Of a stretch of 64,000 nt of DNA, positions 10,517-21,924 are shown piece after piece. Position numbers and translations under genes: made by a program. Each line of letters starts with the position of its first letter. The first letter of the stretch is position 1. Under the pieces are notes generated by a model. The model was not told where the DNA came from. It did no database searches and saw only the letters and a program-made list of their open reading frames with translations. The stretch comes from Paguma larvata (taxonomy: Eukaryota; Chordata; Mammalia; Carnivora; Viverridae): contig CM057834.1 in assembly GCA_030068075.1 (NCBI GenBank), positions 90,227,119 through 90,291,118 of the forward strand, written 5' to 3'.

Positions 10517-11777
10517 AGTAAGAGTTGCCTTAGGGAATTTGAAAACCTGGGGGCTGTCGTCTGGGAAAGGAAGACAAATGATAAGGAACTGTCGAGAGCT
10601 AAAATGGGGAGCACATGAGTGAGGGGCCAAGTTCAGTGATGCAGTCAGTTGAAGACTTCATCGGGCATCTGCCCGTGGGGAGTACACAGAACCCACCTTG
10701 ACAGAGCTTTCTCCACTGAGGAAGAAGTCCTCTCCGTAAGGTTTAGGATAGTGTTGAAAGTGGGCGGGGGGGTTGGGGGGTTGGATTTCCCAGAGTTGAC
10801 TTAAGTTATTTTTGTTATAATTTTATTTAAATATGTATAAAATACAGCTAGGTATAAACTCCTAGTACTTAAAGCTCTTTCATTATCCATAAAACCAGAA
10901 GAGCCTTACACATTAAAAACAAATAAAATGACAGAACTGATAAGATTCAAATTAACAACAAATCCATCCATATGATGGATGATGTTTTGTGTTAACATGG
11001 AACCGCTTTTAGTGAATGAGCGTGACACCGGTGGCTCAGCTCGGACAGAACTCCGGCTCTGGCCTCTTTCTCTGTTTGAACCACTGAGAGACCTTTGTTT
11101 GAACAGCTGGCTGCGACTGAAGCCATCATTTGCCTCCAGAGGCCGCCTCTGCGGCCTTTTCTCATTAGCCACAGACAATGCAAGTGGCATCATTTGTTGC
11201 CAGCACAGCCCTAAGCAAAGGGTGGGTGCTGACCTCTGTGTGGCAGAGGATGAGGAAAGCGGTGCTGGAAGGAAGTAGGGAGATGGAGGCAGGAGGTAGG
11301 AAGAAGTTTGGGAGAGCACTGACCGCATCTCGCAAGGCCAGGAGGGCGGCCAGAATCAAAGATTTCGTTCAGCTGGTGTGCTGGCCAATTTCTTTGGCTA
11401 TTAAGTTCCAATGAAATGGGGACTTAGCGATACTTTACTGAATCAGGGGACCCGTGTGTAGCATCTGTGGGTGGAGTAGCTGTTTGTGAAATACTACATT
11501 ATTTACTGTCTCCTGTGCAATTTTATGAAATTACCGTATTGCAAGGATGCCTTCCTACGGAAGGGGGCTTGGTTGAAAGTTCAGATGCTGAACTTAATAC
11601 GATGCTGGGTTCTCTCAGCCCGTCAATGCTTCCACTGTGGCTCCTCCCACTCCCGCTATTTAAGGGCTTCTTTGGGAGGGCTGATGGGAGATTCTTCAGG
11701 ATGCCTCCTTCCTCGAGGTCGGTTCTGTTGGGAAGGGCTCTTCCTTTCATGCCTAGACTTGGGGCCCGGAGGTGAGG
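10517..11777. other. Non-repetitive stretch with small hairpin
   Basis: Unique-looking DNA. AGGCCGC (11140-11146) and GCGGCCT (11151-11157) form a 7-bp stem with a CTCT loop. 10980-11230 is balanced in composition and low in simple repeats, as conserved noncoding elements often are; this is not shown. Confidence 0.4.
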
Positions 11778-11955
11778 TGGCCTGGGTTTTAATCTCAGCC
11801 TCTCCATTTCCTGTTTGACATTAGACGTGGTCTCTTCTTCATCTGTACAGTGGGAACAATAATCATGCCTACCTCGCGGGATGAGTGAGTTCGTATACAT
11901 AAAGTGTTTCGAAGGCTCAGCGTGGCGCGAGAGCTATACAGTTAACAATGGCAAT
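11778..11955 (+). repeat. MIR SINE fragment
   Basis: Shows CTGGGTTTTAATCTCAGCC, a TCTTCTTCATCTGTACAGTG segment and GGAACAATAATCATGCCTAC with CTCGCGGGATGAGTGAG, matching the MIR core order (CTCATCTGTAAAATG, AATAATAGTACCTAC). Confidence 0.75.
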
Positions 11956-12389
11956 GACGGTGTTCCGTGAATCAGTGATGTCTGACCTCAGGGGAAAGCT
12001 CTGGGCTTGCTGTTTGGAGGACCTTCGCAGGTTTTGCGGGAGAAACAAATGCTGACGGTTTTGAGGATTTGGCTAGAGAGGACGCACCAGAACACAGAAG
12101 TCCATAAATGATCACGAGCCCTCATTATTTCAGACCTTATTAACTGGTGTGTTTTGTGGTCAGAGAAATTTTGCCTTTGCAAAGAAAAAAAGGGTGTTGA
12201 AGGAATGGTGTGAAGAAAACAGCACAAACCAAATTAAAAGGGCCTTGTCCGGAGCACTTCAGAAAATCTTACTTTCTAACTACGTTTATTTTGCATTAAA
12301 AAGCGTGCTAATTATGTGTCAGTCTTACCTATTTATTATAGCAGGTCCCCAGGGACCATTATTTGGCACACTTGGCTTTCAAGACATTT

Positions 12390-12564
12390 TGCTGAGTCAG
12401 ACAGGCCCCCTGAGTGCCCCCCCCTTCGCCCCAGGCAGGGACAGGAGGCAGCAGTGGAAGGGGGATGGGATGGGGGAGTCGCTGGGTGGGTTAGTGCTAT
12501 GAGCCCCTGGGACTCAGTACCCCCGGAGCTCCGGGAGACTGACTCAGAAGCTGACTCGTCAGCT
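12390..12564. promoter_or_regulatory. Cluster of AP-1/MAF-like motifs (predicted)
   Basis: TGCTGAGTCAG at 12390-12400 and TGACTCAG at 12540-12547 fit the AP-1/NF-E2 core. AGCTGAC-TC-GTCAGCT at 12549-12564 is a perfect palindrome resembling a MAF recognition element with two extra central bases. Motifs are short, so function is inference only. Confidence 0.3.
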
Positions 12565-14220
12565 GTTTATCCGCGGATTCTCCTTTTGTTGAGGCCTCCT
12601 GGGGGTTAGGGGTGTTCTCTGCCTGGTGCTTCCTGTCCCACATGGTCCCAGGGGGCTCTGATGGCCAGAGAGCTTTCAGGTGGAGACTGGCTGGTACGGA
12701 CAGGTGCAAGATGAGAGACACCAACCAGCAGGAACCCGGGAGCCCTGGTGGATGTGGGTGGTGGCTAAGCCATTTTCAAGGCCTGGCTTCAGTTGGTACT
12801 CGGCCAACATTTTTGTTAATATGCTTCGATGCGTTTTGCAGATACATTTGCTAAATGCCCTCCGTGGGAAGTTCTTGTCTTGGAAATTCCCTCTTGTGAT
12901 TCAGTGTCAGAAATAGGGACAGGGTGAGAGAGAGGAAGGGCTGGTGGAGGGAGCCAGGACCGTGCAGGTTGAGAGAGGTCGATGAGGCATCTGGAACGTG
13001 AGGGGACCTTGGATGCAGCTATAGGGGTCTCCCTGGTGGCCGGGGTGGGGCAGGGCACTGCGTATCCTCGTGAGAGTGAAAGGGTTAGCAAAGCTTGGTC
13101 TGCTTGTGCTAGCTAGTCTCGCTGTAATGGTAAAGTGGCCAGATTTTAGACAGGGGTGGGAAGGCTAAGTGGGGGTGGAGATGGAGCATATAACTGGTGC
13201 TTTGGGAAGGGCAGCGTCGTCTTAGGTATTTGTAGGCAAAGCTTGAGGGTAGAACAGAGTCGGTATCTGTGTTGTGATACGGCACGCCTGGAAGCAAAAG
13301 CCCGGGGTAGAGTTTCAAGTTCAACCTGTTTCATCTGCAGGAGGCGATAGGTAACTTACCAGCTCGTGAAGATGGAGAGAAGCAGATATATTTGCTACAA
13401 AGCACTCCTCTCCTTGCCTTTTTTTTTTTTTTAAATGGTGGACTATTTAAAAATGTTTACATTTAATAAAATGCTTTTAATAAAATCATGCAGCCCAATA
13501 TGATTATGCTCCTTACAAGATCAGAAAAATGTTAATTCCGAATATAAATGGGACACAAATCTTTAAATTTAATTTTATTCTTAAAGGAAAATAGTGGTAG
13601 TAAAATAGAACTAAAATGTCATAAAGAAAAAAAAAACAGTCCTTCTTCTCCCATATCCCACACCAGCCTTTTAGATGTAGGCACTTGAGAGGTTTTTGGT
13701 TTCCTCATCTAGCACCGTATTTAAATACACTGCTATTTCTTAGGCAGTATAAGATATTACGTATGAACTGTGATCTAGTTGTTGGAATTTCCGTATTTAT
13801 ACCCCACCCTTTATCCACCTCGTTCTTACTTTCTCAGTAAAACTATGTCACAATTTTTGGTTAAATCCTATGTCAGTATTTCCATCCTTAGGACTATATA
13901 CGTATCATTTACACCTGAGCCAAATTGTATACCGTGATTATACTTGTACATTGTTTTATTTGCCTAGAGGTCGTAATGGCCTTTAAAATTTTTGCTCAGT
14001 GCTTTATGTATCTTTTGCTTCTTTCTTCCAAAGATTCTACCAGATCTGTCAAATACCTATCAATATTGTTTCCCAAACACCTCAACAGGGAAGGTACTCG
14101 AAGTTTCATTTTCCCCTCTGCGACCTCTTTCATTCCTGCTGACTGGTTCTCTTTAGGCGTGTGCTAGGATTTGACCACTCTCTTGGTTGTCTTCCCTTTT
14201 CCTTAGGGGTCATGTCTTTT

Positions 14221-14244
14221 TTCTTTCTTTCTTTCTTTCTTTTT
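14221..14244. repeat. (TTTC)n simple repeat
   Basis: Five consecutive TTTC units then a T run, just upstream of the next SINE. Confidence 0.85.
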
Positions 14245-14309
14245 TTGCTGTAGCACATGCTATAGTAGCTTCTTTATTTTTTAAATTAGTTTTTAAAAAT
14301 TAAAAACAA

Positions 14310-14489
14310 TTTTTAATTGTTTTGTTTTTGAGAGAGAGAGAGAGAGAGGATGTAAGCAGGGGAGGGGCAGAGAGAGGGAGACACAGAATTGGAAGCAGGC
14401 TCCAGGCTCTGAGCCCAGACTCCCCAACTGCAAGATCATGACCTGAGCCGAAGTCAGATGCTTCACCGGACTGAGCCACCCAGGTGCCC
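14310..14489 (-). mobile_element. Carnivore SINE with internal deletion
   Basis: Reverse copy in which CTCTGAGC is followed directly by CCAGACTCCCCAACTGC, losing about 30 bases around the usual TGTCAGCACAGAGC. Flanks TAGTAGCTTCTTTA and CGTCGCTTCTTTA look like a diverged TSD. Confidence 0.9.
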
Positions 14490-15874
14490 GTCGTCGCTTC
14501 TTTAAAAAGCATATTTTTGAGTTCTTGTTTGCATGAAAATGATTTTATTTTTGTATTCTTGGTTGATAGTCTGATTGGGTAGGGAATGATAAATTGAAAT
14601 GAACCATGTCTCCAAAGTGAGAATGTGTCTGCTGGTTTCTAGGTAATGAAATGTGATGTCGCAATCTTGTTTCTTGGTAGGAGACCCGTGCCCCTCCCCC
14701 CACACACCTGTTGCTCATAAGTCTTGAGCTGCCCTGGGCTCTGGTAGTGAGCCCTCCCTCCTTGTCCACATCCCCCTTTCAACCTGTTGAGGTTGTAACT
14801 CCATTCCGGTGCCCTTCTCGACCTGCCTTTGTCTTCCAAGAATTCGTTGAAATCTTTCAAGAGTTGGTATCTCTTGTTTTTCATCTCTGCAGGATTGCAA
14901 CCTTTCTTTGTCTTCCATAATTCCTTTCCTTTTGTTAGTGGAGTTGCTGAGAGCAGAAAAATAAGTGTAGAAATGCTTTTACTAGAAGTAAATGAGAACA
15001 GCCTGGAAATTCCCCAGGAAAATGACATATTCAAAGTCTTCAGCTTAATAAGTAAATAAAACTTGAAGACGAGCATAGCAGAACAGGGTAAAGGAAAAGA
15101 AATGGAAGAAAGAAGGAAGAGGGCTGAGAGAGAATATGCCTCAGTGAAGAGACTTTCTAGCAATCTATCTAGAAGGGAAAAAGCTGAAATCCAGGCCTGT
15201 CCTGTCTAGTGTAGACTGCTCATCCGCTGTAGGTTAGGGAATTATTATTGATAATGGATTTATCAATAGGCCATTACAGTAGCATCTTTATCATGTGCTA
15301 TTACCTAGAAGAATTTTTGTGCTTGTCAGCCCCAAAGGGCCCTAAGAACACAGGGCTGTAAAACAAAGGACATTGATTATGCAAAACAAATCCTATCCTG
15401 TCCTAGGAAGAGTGCCAACCCTCCATCGGAGGAATACCACCGGCATCCCAGAAGATAAAATGCAGGGCCCTGCGGTGCATGGACGTGCTGTATGGACTGA
15501 AGACTTTAATTCGAATGTGATTACGCAAATGGAATCTGTCCCGATGGTAAAGGGTTTTTTCCTTTTCCATCTTGTCCATTATTTTTTTTCTTCACCACTC
15601 ATCTGGGGACCGGAAGGCTATGAATGAAAGAGGACCAGAATAGCTTGTTGATGTACCTATAAAGGTAACTATTATGGCTTGTTTCACTATGGTTTCCATA
15701 GTCAAAGCATTTCTTGCCCATTTTCAGGTAGATCAAGGCCATGGGTCAGAGTTAGAAGACAAGTCTAAATGCTGGAAATAGCAGTCTTGGACAGCCAGGA
15801 GCCTCTGAGTTTCCATCTAGTCCATAGTCTGTCTCATGCCCGACATTCTGAGGATGCCCCTGACTCTTCTCCTT
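14490..15874. other. Non-repetitive stretch, no gene seen
   Basis: The longest minus-strand open frame is about 174 codons (14639-15163). It has no motif, domain or splice context I recognise and is low-complexity in places, so I do not call it a gene. Confidence 0.4.
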
Positions 15875-15896
15875 TAATGATCTTTTATTTTATTTT

Positions 15897-16105
15897 TTTT
15901 ACATTTTTTAAAAGTTTGTTTTTGAGAGAGACAGAGCATGAGTGGAGGAAGGGCAGAGAGAGAGGGAGACACAGAATCCGAAGCAGGCTCCAGGCTCTGA
16001 GCTGTCAGCACAGAGCCCGATGTGGGGCTTGAACTCACAAACTGTGAGATCATAACCTGAGTTGAAGTTGGACACTTAACTGACTGACCCACTCAGGTTT
16101 CCCCC
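15897..16105 (-). mobile_element. Carnivore SINE, first of a tandem pair
   Basis: Reverse full-length copy, head ending ACCCACTCAGGTTTCCCCC. The pair as a unit is flanked by TAATGATCTTTT (from 15875) and TAATGGTCTTCT (from 16337), so one copy probably landed in the other's end. Confidence 0.92.
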
Positions 16106-16112
16106 ACACCCC

Positions 16113-16336
16113 CCCTTTTTTTTTTAATTTTAAAAGTTTATTTTTATTTATTTTGAGAGAGACCAAGACAGCGTGAGTGGGGGAGGGGCAGAGAGCGAGG
16201 AGACAGAGAATCCCAAGCAGGCTTCACGCTGCCAGTGTGGAGCCTGATGTGGGGCTCGAACTCAAAACTGTGAGATCATGACTTGAGCCGAAACCAAGAG
16301 TTGGACGATTAACCGACTGAGCCTCCTAGGTGCCCC
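16113..16336 (-). mobile_element. Carnivore SINE, AAGAGTTGG variant, second of pair
   Basis: Reverse copy with AACCAAGAGTTGGACG in the head and CCTCCTAGGTGCCCC at the end. Its subfamily differs from the neighbouring copy. Confidence 0.9.
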
Positions 16337-17159
16337 TAATGGTCTTCTCATTGTCCTTTTGTCTTAAGGTTCTTGTGCGTATCCCACATCCTGTCCCAGT
16401 CTCAGCCTGCTTTTCCTGTCTCTTGATCTGTTAGAGGTACACAGAAAAATAGAAATTATGCCCCAGTTGGAGAAGAGTGCTATTTTGGAATCCAACGAGG
16501 CAGAGAGAGCCATACTCCGATTTGCTGGCTGTTCAGGTGGCCGGGAGGCTCTCCCCTTCCTTGTCCTCTGACTAGTGCCAGGGCGTCACAGTCTGCTATT
16601 GCGAAGGTCCCCTGACGACTGTACTGCGCTGGTCATCCTCAGTAGCCATGGCAGCAGACAGCAGGCACAAGAGTGGTTCCTTCTCTCCACCCCCACACGT
16701 CATCCCCTGAGGAGTCCAAGGAGGAAGTGCTTGCATCATGTAGAGGAGAGTGTATTGTTAGGGGTGGTGCACCTGCTTCAGAGGGATGTGGAGTCTAATC
16801 CCTTTGTCTACACGAGTGGCTGCTGCGAACTCCAGCAGACCCTGAATTTGTGAGTCTAAGCTTCCTTGGCTATATAATGGGAACTAGAGAGTGCTGCAGT
16901 CTTTTGATCTAGAACATTCTATGACATTAGTGGCAGAAGTTTATGTTAGAATTGCTTGCTGGTGAACCCTTTCTTGAGTGATGTTAAACATTGTTTTTAA
17001 AAGTTTTAGAGGAATGGACTTCCATTTTAGTCTGAAAATGAATATCGAATATAAAGAAGCAATGAGCTTTTTTTGGCCCTGACCTCTTTTTAATATTGAC
17101 AAGCACTGTACTCTAGATTGTTAGCTCTAGGAGGACAGGTCTCCTGTTTCTTTAATTTA
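16337..17159. other. Non-repetitive stretch, no gene seen
   Basis: No repeat recognised with confidence; 16800-16900 may be a very diverged MIR. No gene seen. Confidence 0.4.
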
Positions 17160-17520
17160 CTTTTTTTAAAGATTTTATTTTTTTTTATTTAAAAAAATTT
17201 TTTTTAAATGTTTATTCATTTTTGAGAGAGAGAGAGACAGAGCAGAGCGTTAGCAGGGAAAGGGCAGAGAGAGAGGGAGACACAGAATCTGAAGCAGGCT
17301 CCAGGCTCTGAGCTGTCAGCACAGAGCCCGATGCGGGGCTCGAACCCACGAACTGCGAGATCATGACTCGAGCCAAAGTCGGACGCTTAACCGACTGAGC
17401 CACCCAGGCGCCCCTAAAGATTTTATTTTTAAGTAATCTCTACACCCAATGTGGGGCTTGAACTTACAGCTCTGAGATCAAGAGACTCCTGCTTTGCCAC
17501 CTAAGCCAGCCAGGCACCCA
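17160..17520 (-). mobile_element. Short-form carnivore SINE split by a younger SINE
   Basis: The older element has TAAAGATTTTATTTTT at 17167-17182, is interrupted, and resumes with the same 16 bases at 17415-17430. It then continues AAGTAATCTCTACACCCAA and GAGATCAAGAGACTCC to GCCAGCCAGGCACCC. Confidence 0.9.
17183..17414 (-). mobile_element. Carnivore SINE inserted inside another SINE
   Basis: Full-length reverse copy with near-consensus head (GAGCCACCCAGGCGCCCC). Its perfect 16-bp TSD is the older SINE's own sequence, proving the order of insertion. Confidence 0.95.
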
Positions 17521-17544
17521 TTTCTTATTTTAGAGATCCCTCCC

Positions 17545-17655
17545 CATGTGTGCCTGTCCAAGTCACTGGAAGAGAGAGTTGATCACATTTTGTTTCCTTG
17601 GCACCTCGCACAGGGCCGGGCATGTGATAAATATTTGTTGAATCGATGCCTACCA
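17545..17655 (+). mobile_element. L2 3' end
   Basis: CACCTCGCACAGGGCCGGGC, then ATGTGATAAATATTTGTTGA, the canonical L2 terminus. Confidence 0.7.
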
Positions 17656-18534
17656 GATGGTGTTCTAAGTATTGGGAATGTTTGAAATTGCAACAAAAGC
17701 AAGGTAGGGATAGGAGTATTATATTTTATTTTTTAAGAAGAAATGCAAAATAAGAACCCTTCAAAGAAGATTACAAACCTTTCTTTCTCATTACTCATCA
17801 CTTTACTCCTCCCTAGAATTTCCAGTCCTATTATCTCACCAAACAGTCAAAAGAGAAAAATACAAAAAGCAAGCTACCTGGGCTACGTACTCTCCCTTTT
17901 TTTTTTTTTTTTTTTTTTTGGTATCCTTTATGTGCTTTGGTTTGTTGGCTAACCAAGGATAAAAGAAATATCCGAGGCCCCCTATCAGGATGTTAATTAG
18001 TGTTTCTTGTCAAAGGAGTTTATAAAATACTTCTGAGTAAATATGTTTGATTTAGAAGAGAACTTCCGTCTCAACCCGTCTTTTGTTACTTGACATTCTC
18101 GGGTGTCTCCACTTAGCTCAAGAGATGTTAAGACATTTCAAGAAGTTCTCAAACAAAAAAAAATTGTTTTAGTAGACTTTAAAACATATATGCAATACCT
18201 CAGGAAGAGAAAGTATGGCTATAAAATCTGGGAAACAAGTGAGAATAAACTCTCTTAGCTACGTGGAAGGAAGTGAAGTCCAGTGCCCCATATACCGCCT
18301 GAAATACACTGGAAAATAAAGTTGCTGTTTTAAGTATAGCTGGCATTTGGGACTCTCCAGGTGAAGGAGGTCAGTTTGCTGAAACATTTTTCTTGGCACC
18401 GGAAACTCAGGAAATAAGGGACAAGAGATGAAGTTGTACTTAACTGTTCAGGCGTTTTGCTGGAGTTTCTCATGGACCTACCTTTGTTAGTAGACATTGT
18501 GCCTGCCAAGTGGAGGTAGCTATGCTTGGTGAAG
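17656..18534. other. Non-repetitive stretch with poly-T run
   Basis: Contains 23 consecutive T at 17897-17919 with no SINE attached. Otherwise unremarkable; no gene seen. Confidence 0.45.
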
Positions 18535-19125
18535 AGTGCTCCCTTCCTTAAAGGGCTTTGGGCTAGTTGGGAGTGGGAAAGGAGCAAGACATTTATTTTA
18601 TTTTCTTTAAAAAAATTTTTTTAATGTTTTTATTTATTTTTGAGCAGGAGAGAAAGAGATAGGGCACAAGTGGGGGAGGTGCAGAGAGAGAGGGAGAGAC
18701 CCACAGAATCAGAAGCAGGTTCCAGGCTCTGAGCTGTCAGCAGACCCCGATGCGGGGCTCGAACTCTTGAACTGTGAGATCATGACCTGAGCCGAAGTTG
18801 GGTGCTTAACCAACTGAGCCATCCAGGTGCCCCGCAAGACATTTATCAGGGGATGACAGATTTTGTGGAATGAGCGATCAGTGCACTAAGAATTCAGAGG
18901 AAGGAGGCACCATTTTGAACTGGAGTGGAGAAAGAGGACCTCAGAGGAGGTGTGCCTAACAGGACACCTGGTTCATAGGCGAGTGGAGAGAACTGGTAAG
19001 AACATTCTAAGCTGAGGAATAGCATGAGCCAGAGCTCAAAGACGAGCAGTGTATGGGCAGCATAGATAAATGGGTGGGGTGGTGGTGCATGTAGGGTATT
19101 AAGAAACGAGGAGGCAGGGACCGAT
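18535..19125 (-). mobile_element. L2 3' region split by a SINE
   Basis: Before the SINE: CTTAAAGGGCTTTGGGCTAG (L2 CAAGGAGCTTACAGTCTAG). After it: AGAGGAGGTGTGCC, AACATTCTAAGCTGAGGAAT and GCATGAGCCAGAGCTC, matching reversed L2 order (GGAGGTGACATTTGAG, GCATTCCAGGC). Confidence 0.55.
18597..18833 (-). mobile_element. Carnivore tRNA-Lys SINE with perfect TSD
   Basis: Reverse full-length copy ending GCCATCCAGGTGCCCC. GCAAGACATTTAT is duplicated exactly at 18584-18596 and 18834-18846. Confidence 0.95.
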
Positions 19126-19929
19126 GTGTCAACAGCCTTGGAGATGGTGCTGTCTAAATCTGGACTGTCTTTCCCTGAACATAATCCCCTTCCTGCTTCC
19201 CTTCCACACCTTCCACTTGATTTCAGGTGTACATGGAAACCCCTTGGGAAAATACTACTATAGCAATGGGCAGCCAGCGATCCTCTGATCAAGGAAATGA
19301 CATGTCCTGGACAGTGATTATATAAGAACTTAATTCAGTTTGTTTTGTCTTATTTGTCATGGCAGAGTTTTGATGGACAGTGGAGGTAACTGAATTGAAT
19401 TAGTGGTTAGTGTTTAATTCACAGGGTCAGGTGGGGTTCTTGGTCTAGAAACACCCTGGGGAGTTTTGAGATTGAAGTCACTTGTCATCTCTGAGAAGGA
19501 GGCCCCTTCTCTTTGGTATTCCCCCGCAAAGCGTGTGTGGAGCTAGTCCGTATACTTCGTGACGAAAAAGTAGGAAGTATGAAGAAGTCTTTAGGACCAG
19601 ACAGATTTGTCAGATCCAGATCTGCCACCTTCAGCCCCCATGACGCTGGAGCTTCACAGGCCATTGACCGTGAAAACCAGGGAAAAACCTTATAGGTGAG
19701 AAGTGCGGCATGACTTGTCAGCTGTCCCAGCCTTTTCTCATTGGACATGGTGGCCACAGGCACCGAGGAGTTGTCTCCCTCCTCAGGCATTGGTTCACTT
19801 ACATCCTGTCTTCTACATTGAATCTAGTTCTTTCTTTCCCTTCTTCACTCCAGACTTAGCTTGCAAAGGCTTTTTGATTGGAAAAAAACCTATTTGGTAA
19901 CTTTGACTTATGGGGACACTATGTTACAT
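19126..19929. other. Non-repetitive stretch, no gene seen
   Basis: No repeat or exon recognised; open frames up to about 130 codons show no domain signature. Confidence 0.4.
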
Positions 19930-20354
19930 CCGTAGTGGGTGGAATGGTGGCCTGCAAAGGGATGTGTATAAGTCTTAACCCCTGGTACCTATGAAGATGC
20001 CTTCCTTGGAAAAAAGGTTTTTTCACATATAATTGAAGAGCTCATGGTGAGGTCATCCTGGGTTTAGGTGGGCCCTAAAGTCAGTGACAGGTGTCTCTAT
20101 AAAAAGAGGAGAGGGTGCAGACCTATGAAGAGGAAGCCTCATGAACACGGAGGCAGAGATTGGAACATTAGCATGGAGGGATTACTGGCAAACCACCAGA
20201 AGCCGGGAGAGTTATGGATCATTCCAGAAGGAGCCAACCCTACTCTCGCCTTGATTTTGGACTTCGGGCCCCCACAACCATGAGAAAGTAAATTTATATT
20301 ATTTTATGCCACCCAGTTTCTGGTGAATTTGTTATGGTAGCCCTGCGAAACACC
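19930..20354 (+). repeat. MaLR (MLT1-type) solo LTR
   Basis: GGATGTGTATAAGTCTTAAC, CCTGGTACCTATGAAGATG, GGTGGGCCCTAAAGTCAGTG, TATAAAAAGAGGAGAGG, CACCAGAAGCCGGGAG, CCTTGATTTTGGACTTCGG, GTAAATTTATATTATTTTAT and GAATTTGTTATGGTAGCCC follow the MLT1 order end to end. Confidence 0.85.
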
Positions 20355-20727
20355 AGCATCCGTGGGGTGGGGCTTCCTCTTGTCTTTGTGGCCCAAGCCC
20401 GTTAGCCTCCTGAGTGATTTGTCTTTTATTCTATAGATGTTCTTCACTTGTCCTTCTCTGTGAGGTTTTCCAAGCTTATAGGGTTAGATTTTCCTTTTGT
20501 CTTGTATTTTCTGTCAGGGTCTTTTGGCCCTGACCTCTTCCCCTATCTGAGTGGCCCCAAGGTGAACCACAGGATACAGGAAGACTTGGTCCTTTTCCTC
20601 CAAAGGCAGTGCCAATTCTAGCATACCAGCTTTTGCTTCCCTTACTGATAAGGTGACTGTTACTCTGTTGTTGAAACTGGGCCACTTTTAAGTGTTAAAG
20701 GAGACACTGTTGATATTTGTAACAAGT

Positions 20728-20778
20728 GTAAACCGGGACGGTCCCAGACAAACCAGGACATCTGGTCGCCCTTGTAAT
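20728..20778 (-). repeat. Possible hAT (Blackjack/MER81-like) transposon end
   Basis: GTAAACCGGGACGGTCCC and GACAAACCAGGACATCTGGT, followed by CGCCCTTG, resemble the terminal sequence of an old mammalian hAT element. Recognition is from memory of the consensus and only one end is visible. Confidence 0.35.
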
Positions 20779-21041
20779 TGGTCATATCTAGAAACCAAAC
20801 ACCAGTCCCGTTAGGCCTCCTTTCCGGTCTTGTCAGTGTTAGGAATAATTGCTTGCTCAGCCTTAGAAGGAATGAACACTGTGGTGCTCTTAGGACTCAT
20901 TAGGCTTCCTGGTCCCTTTTCTCTTGTTCTTTTGTTGTCTCCAGAGATCAACTTTCTTCTTAGCTTCAGGGTTGGGTTCTCAGACCTCTTCCGTGAGGCA
21001 AAGCAGCCCCTGGACACCTAACTTGTGCCCATTTTGCCACT

Positions 21042-21081
21042 AAGCATTTTAAAAATGCTTCTTGCACAAAAACGCAAGAAG
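21042..21081. repeat. Two abutting palindromes
   Basis: AAGCATTTT-A-AAAATGCTT (21042-21060) overlaps CTTCTTGC (21058-21065), which pairs exactly with GCAAGAAG (21074-21081) across an 8-base loop. Confidence 0.85.
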
Positions 21082-21689
21082 ATCAGGGCTATTTAGGATG
21101 TACCATCAATTAACTTGGGGCCTTTAAAATAACACTCAAAGCATGTTAAATATTAATTCATGCCGGCAACCAGAGCAAAGTGTTTGTCATGTTTCATACA
21201 TTAATACTGCATGGGGCTGCCTCTTGAACCATCTGGAGGGCAGAATCCCGGGACTGTGATGAGGGTGGGAGGCAGTTGCTGGAGTTGTTCTGTGATTCCC
21301 ACTCCACTCCACTGCTGAGAGAACAAAGAGTCTTCTGTTGGACGTTCCTTCACAGGGTGGAAGCTGGGCTGTGTTCTCTAAAATTAGCTTCTCTTCCTCT
21401 GCTGTTGTCACAAATGAGGAGCCTTCCAGGAGGATCCTTGCCGTCACAACCGATGACCTAGAAATGTCAACTGCAATTAAACACTCTGATCTGAGAGAGA
21501 TCACCCTTGTTGCTTCTCAAGAGAAATGGATGACCATGCCGAGGTTTTAGTTACTAGATTCGAACTGGGGTCTAAGGTTTCTTCTGTGGAAATCTTTGAA
21601 CTCCCATAGGACCACATCAAGAGAGGCTGCCACCAGCTGCCCCAGGGTAATAGGTTACATGGCTCACTGCCCATTTCGGGGATGCCCTT

Positions 21690-21795
21690 AAGGATGGGGA
21701 TCATGTTGTCAGGTTCGTTCATGCGTTCTGGGCACTTAGCATGGTGCCCAGCAGCTGGGACATGACCAGGAAATGTGTACTGAATGAATAAACCG
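21690..21795 (+). mobile_element. L2 3' end
   Basis: GGGCACTTAGCATGGTGCCC and GAAATGTGTACTGAATGAAT match the L2 terminus (AGTGCCTGGCAC, TATTTGTTGAATGAATG). Confidence 0.6.
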
Positions 21796-21924
21796 CTCAC
21801 GATAGAAGGAGTCCCGCACTTCCATTTACTGAAGCCGTCAGTGGCTGAAAATGAGATGCTATATGAGAAATGCTCCTAGTCCCAAATGTGCTTCTTCATT
21901 TAGCTAGTTGCGTTTAAATTCTCA

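Larger units (their letters stand above)
11956..14262. other. Long non-repetitive stretch
   Basis: About 2.3 kb without a repeat I can name. 12100-12330 is moderately AT-rich and low in simple repeats. 13430-14000 is AT-rich and may hide very old L1 or L2 remnants. No exon or promoter is convincing. Confidence 0.4.
20355..21689. other. Mostly non-repetitive stretch
   Basis: No gene recognised. It contains a possible DNA-transposon end near 20728 and two touching palindromes at 21042-21081, listed separately. Confidence 0.4.

Noticed and set aside
14639..15163. 174-codon minus-strand frame as a gene
   Set aside because: Lies in apparently noncoding DNA, no motif or family resemblance, no exon-like boundaries.
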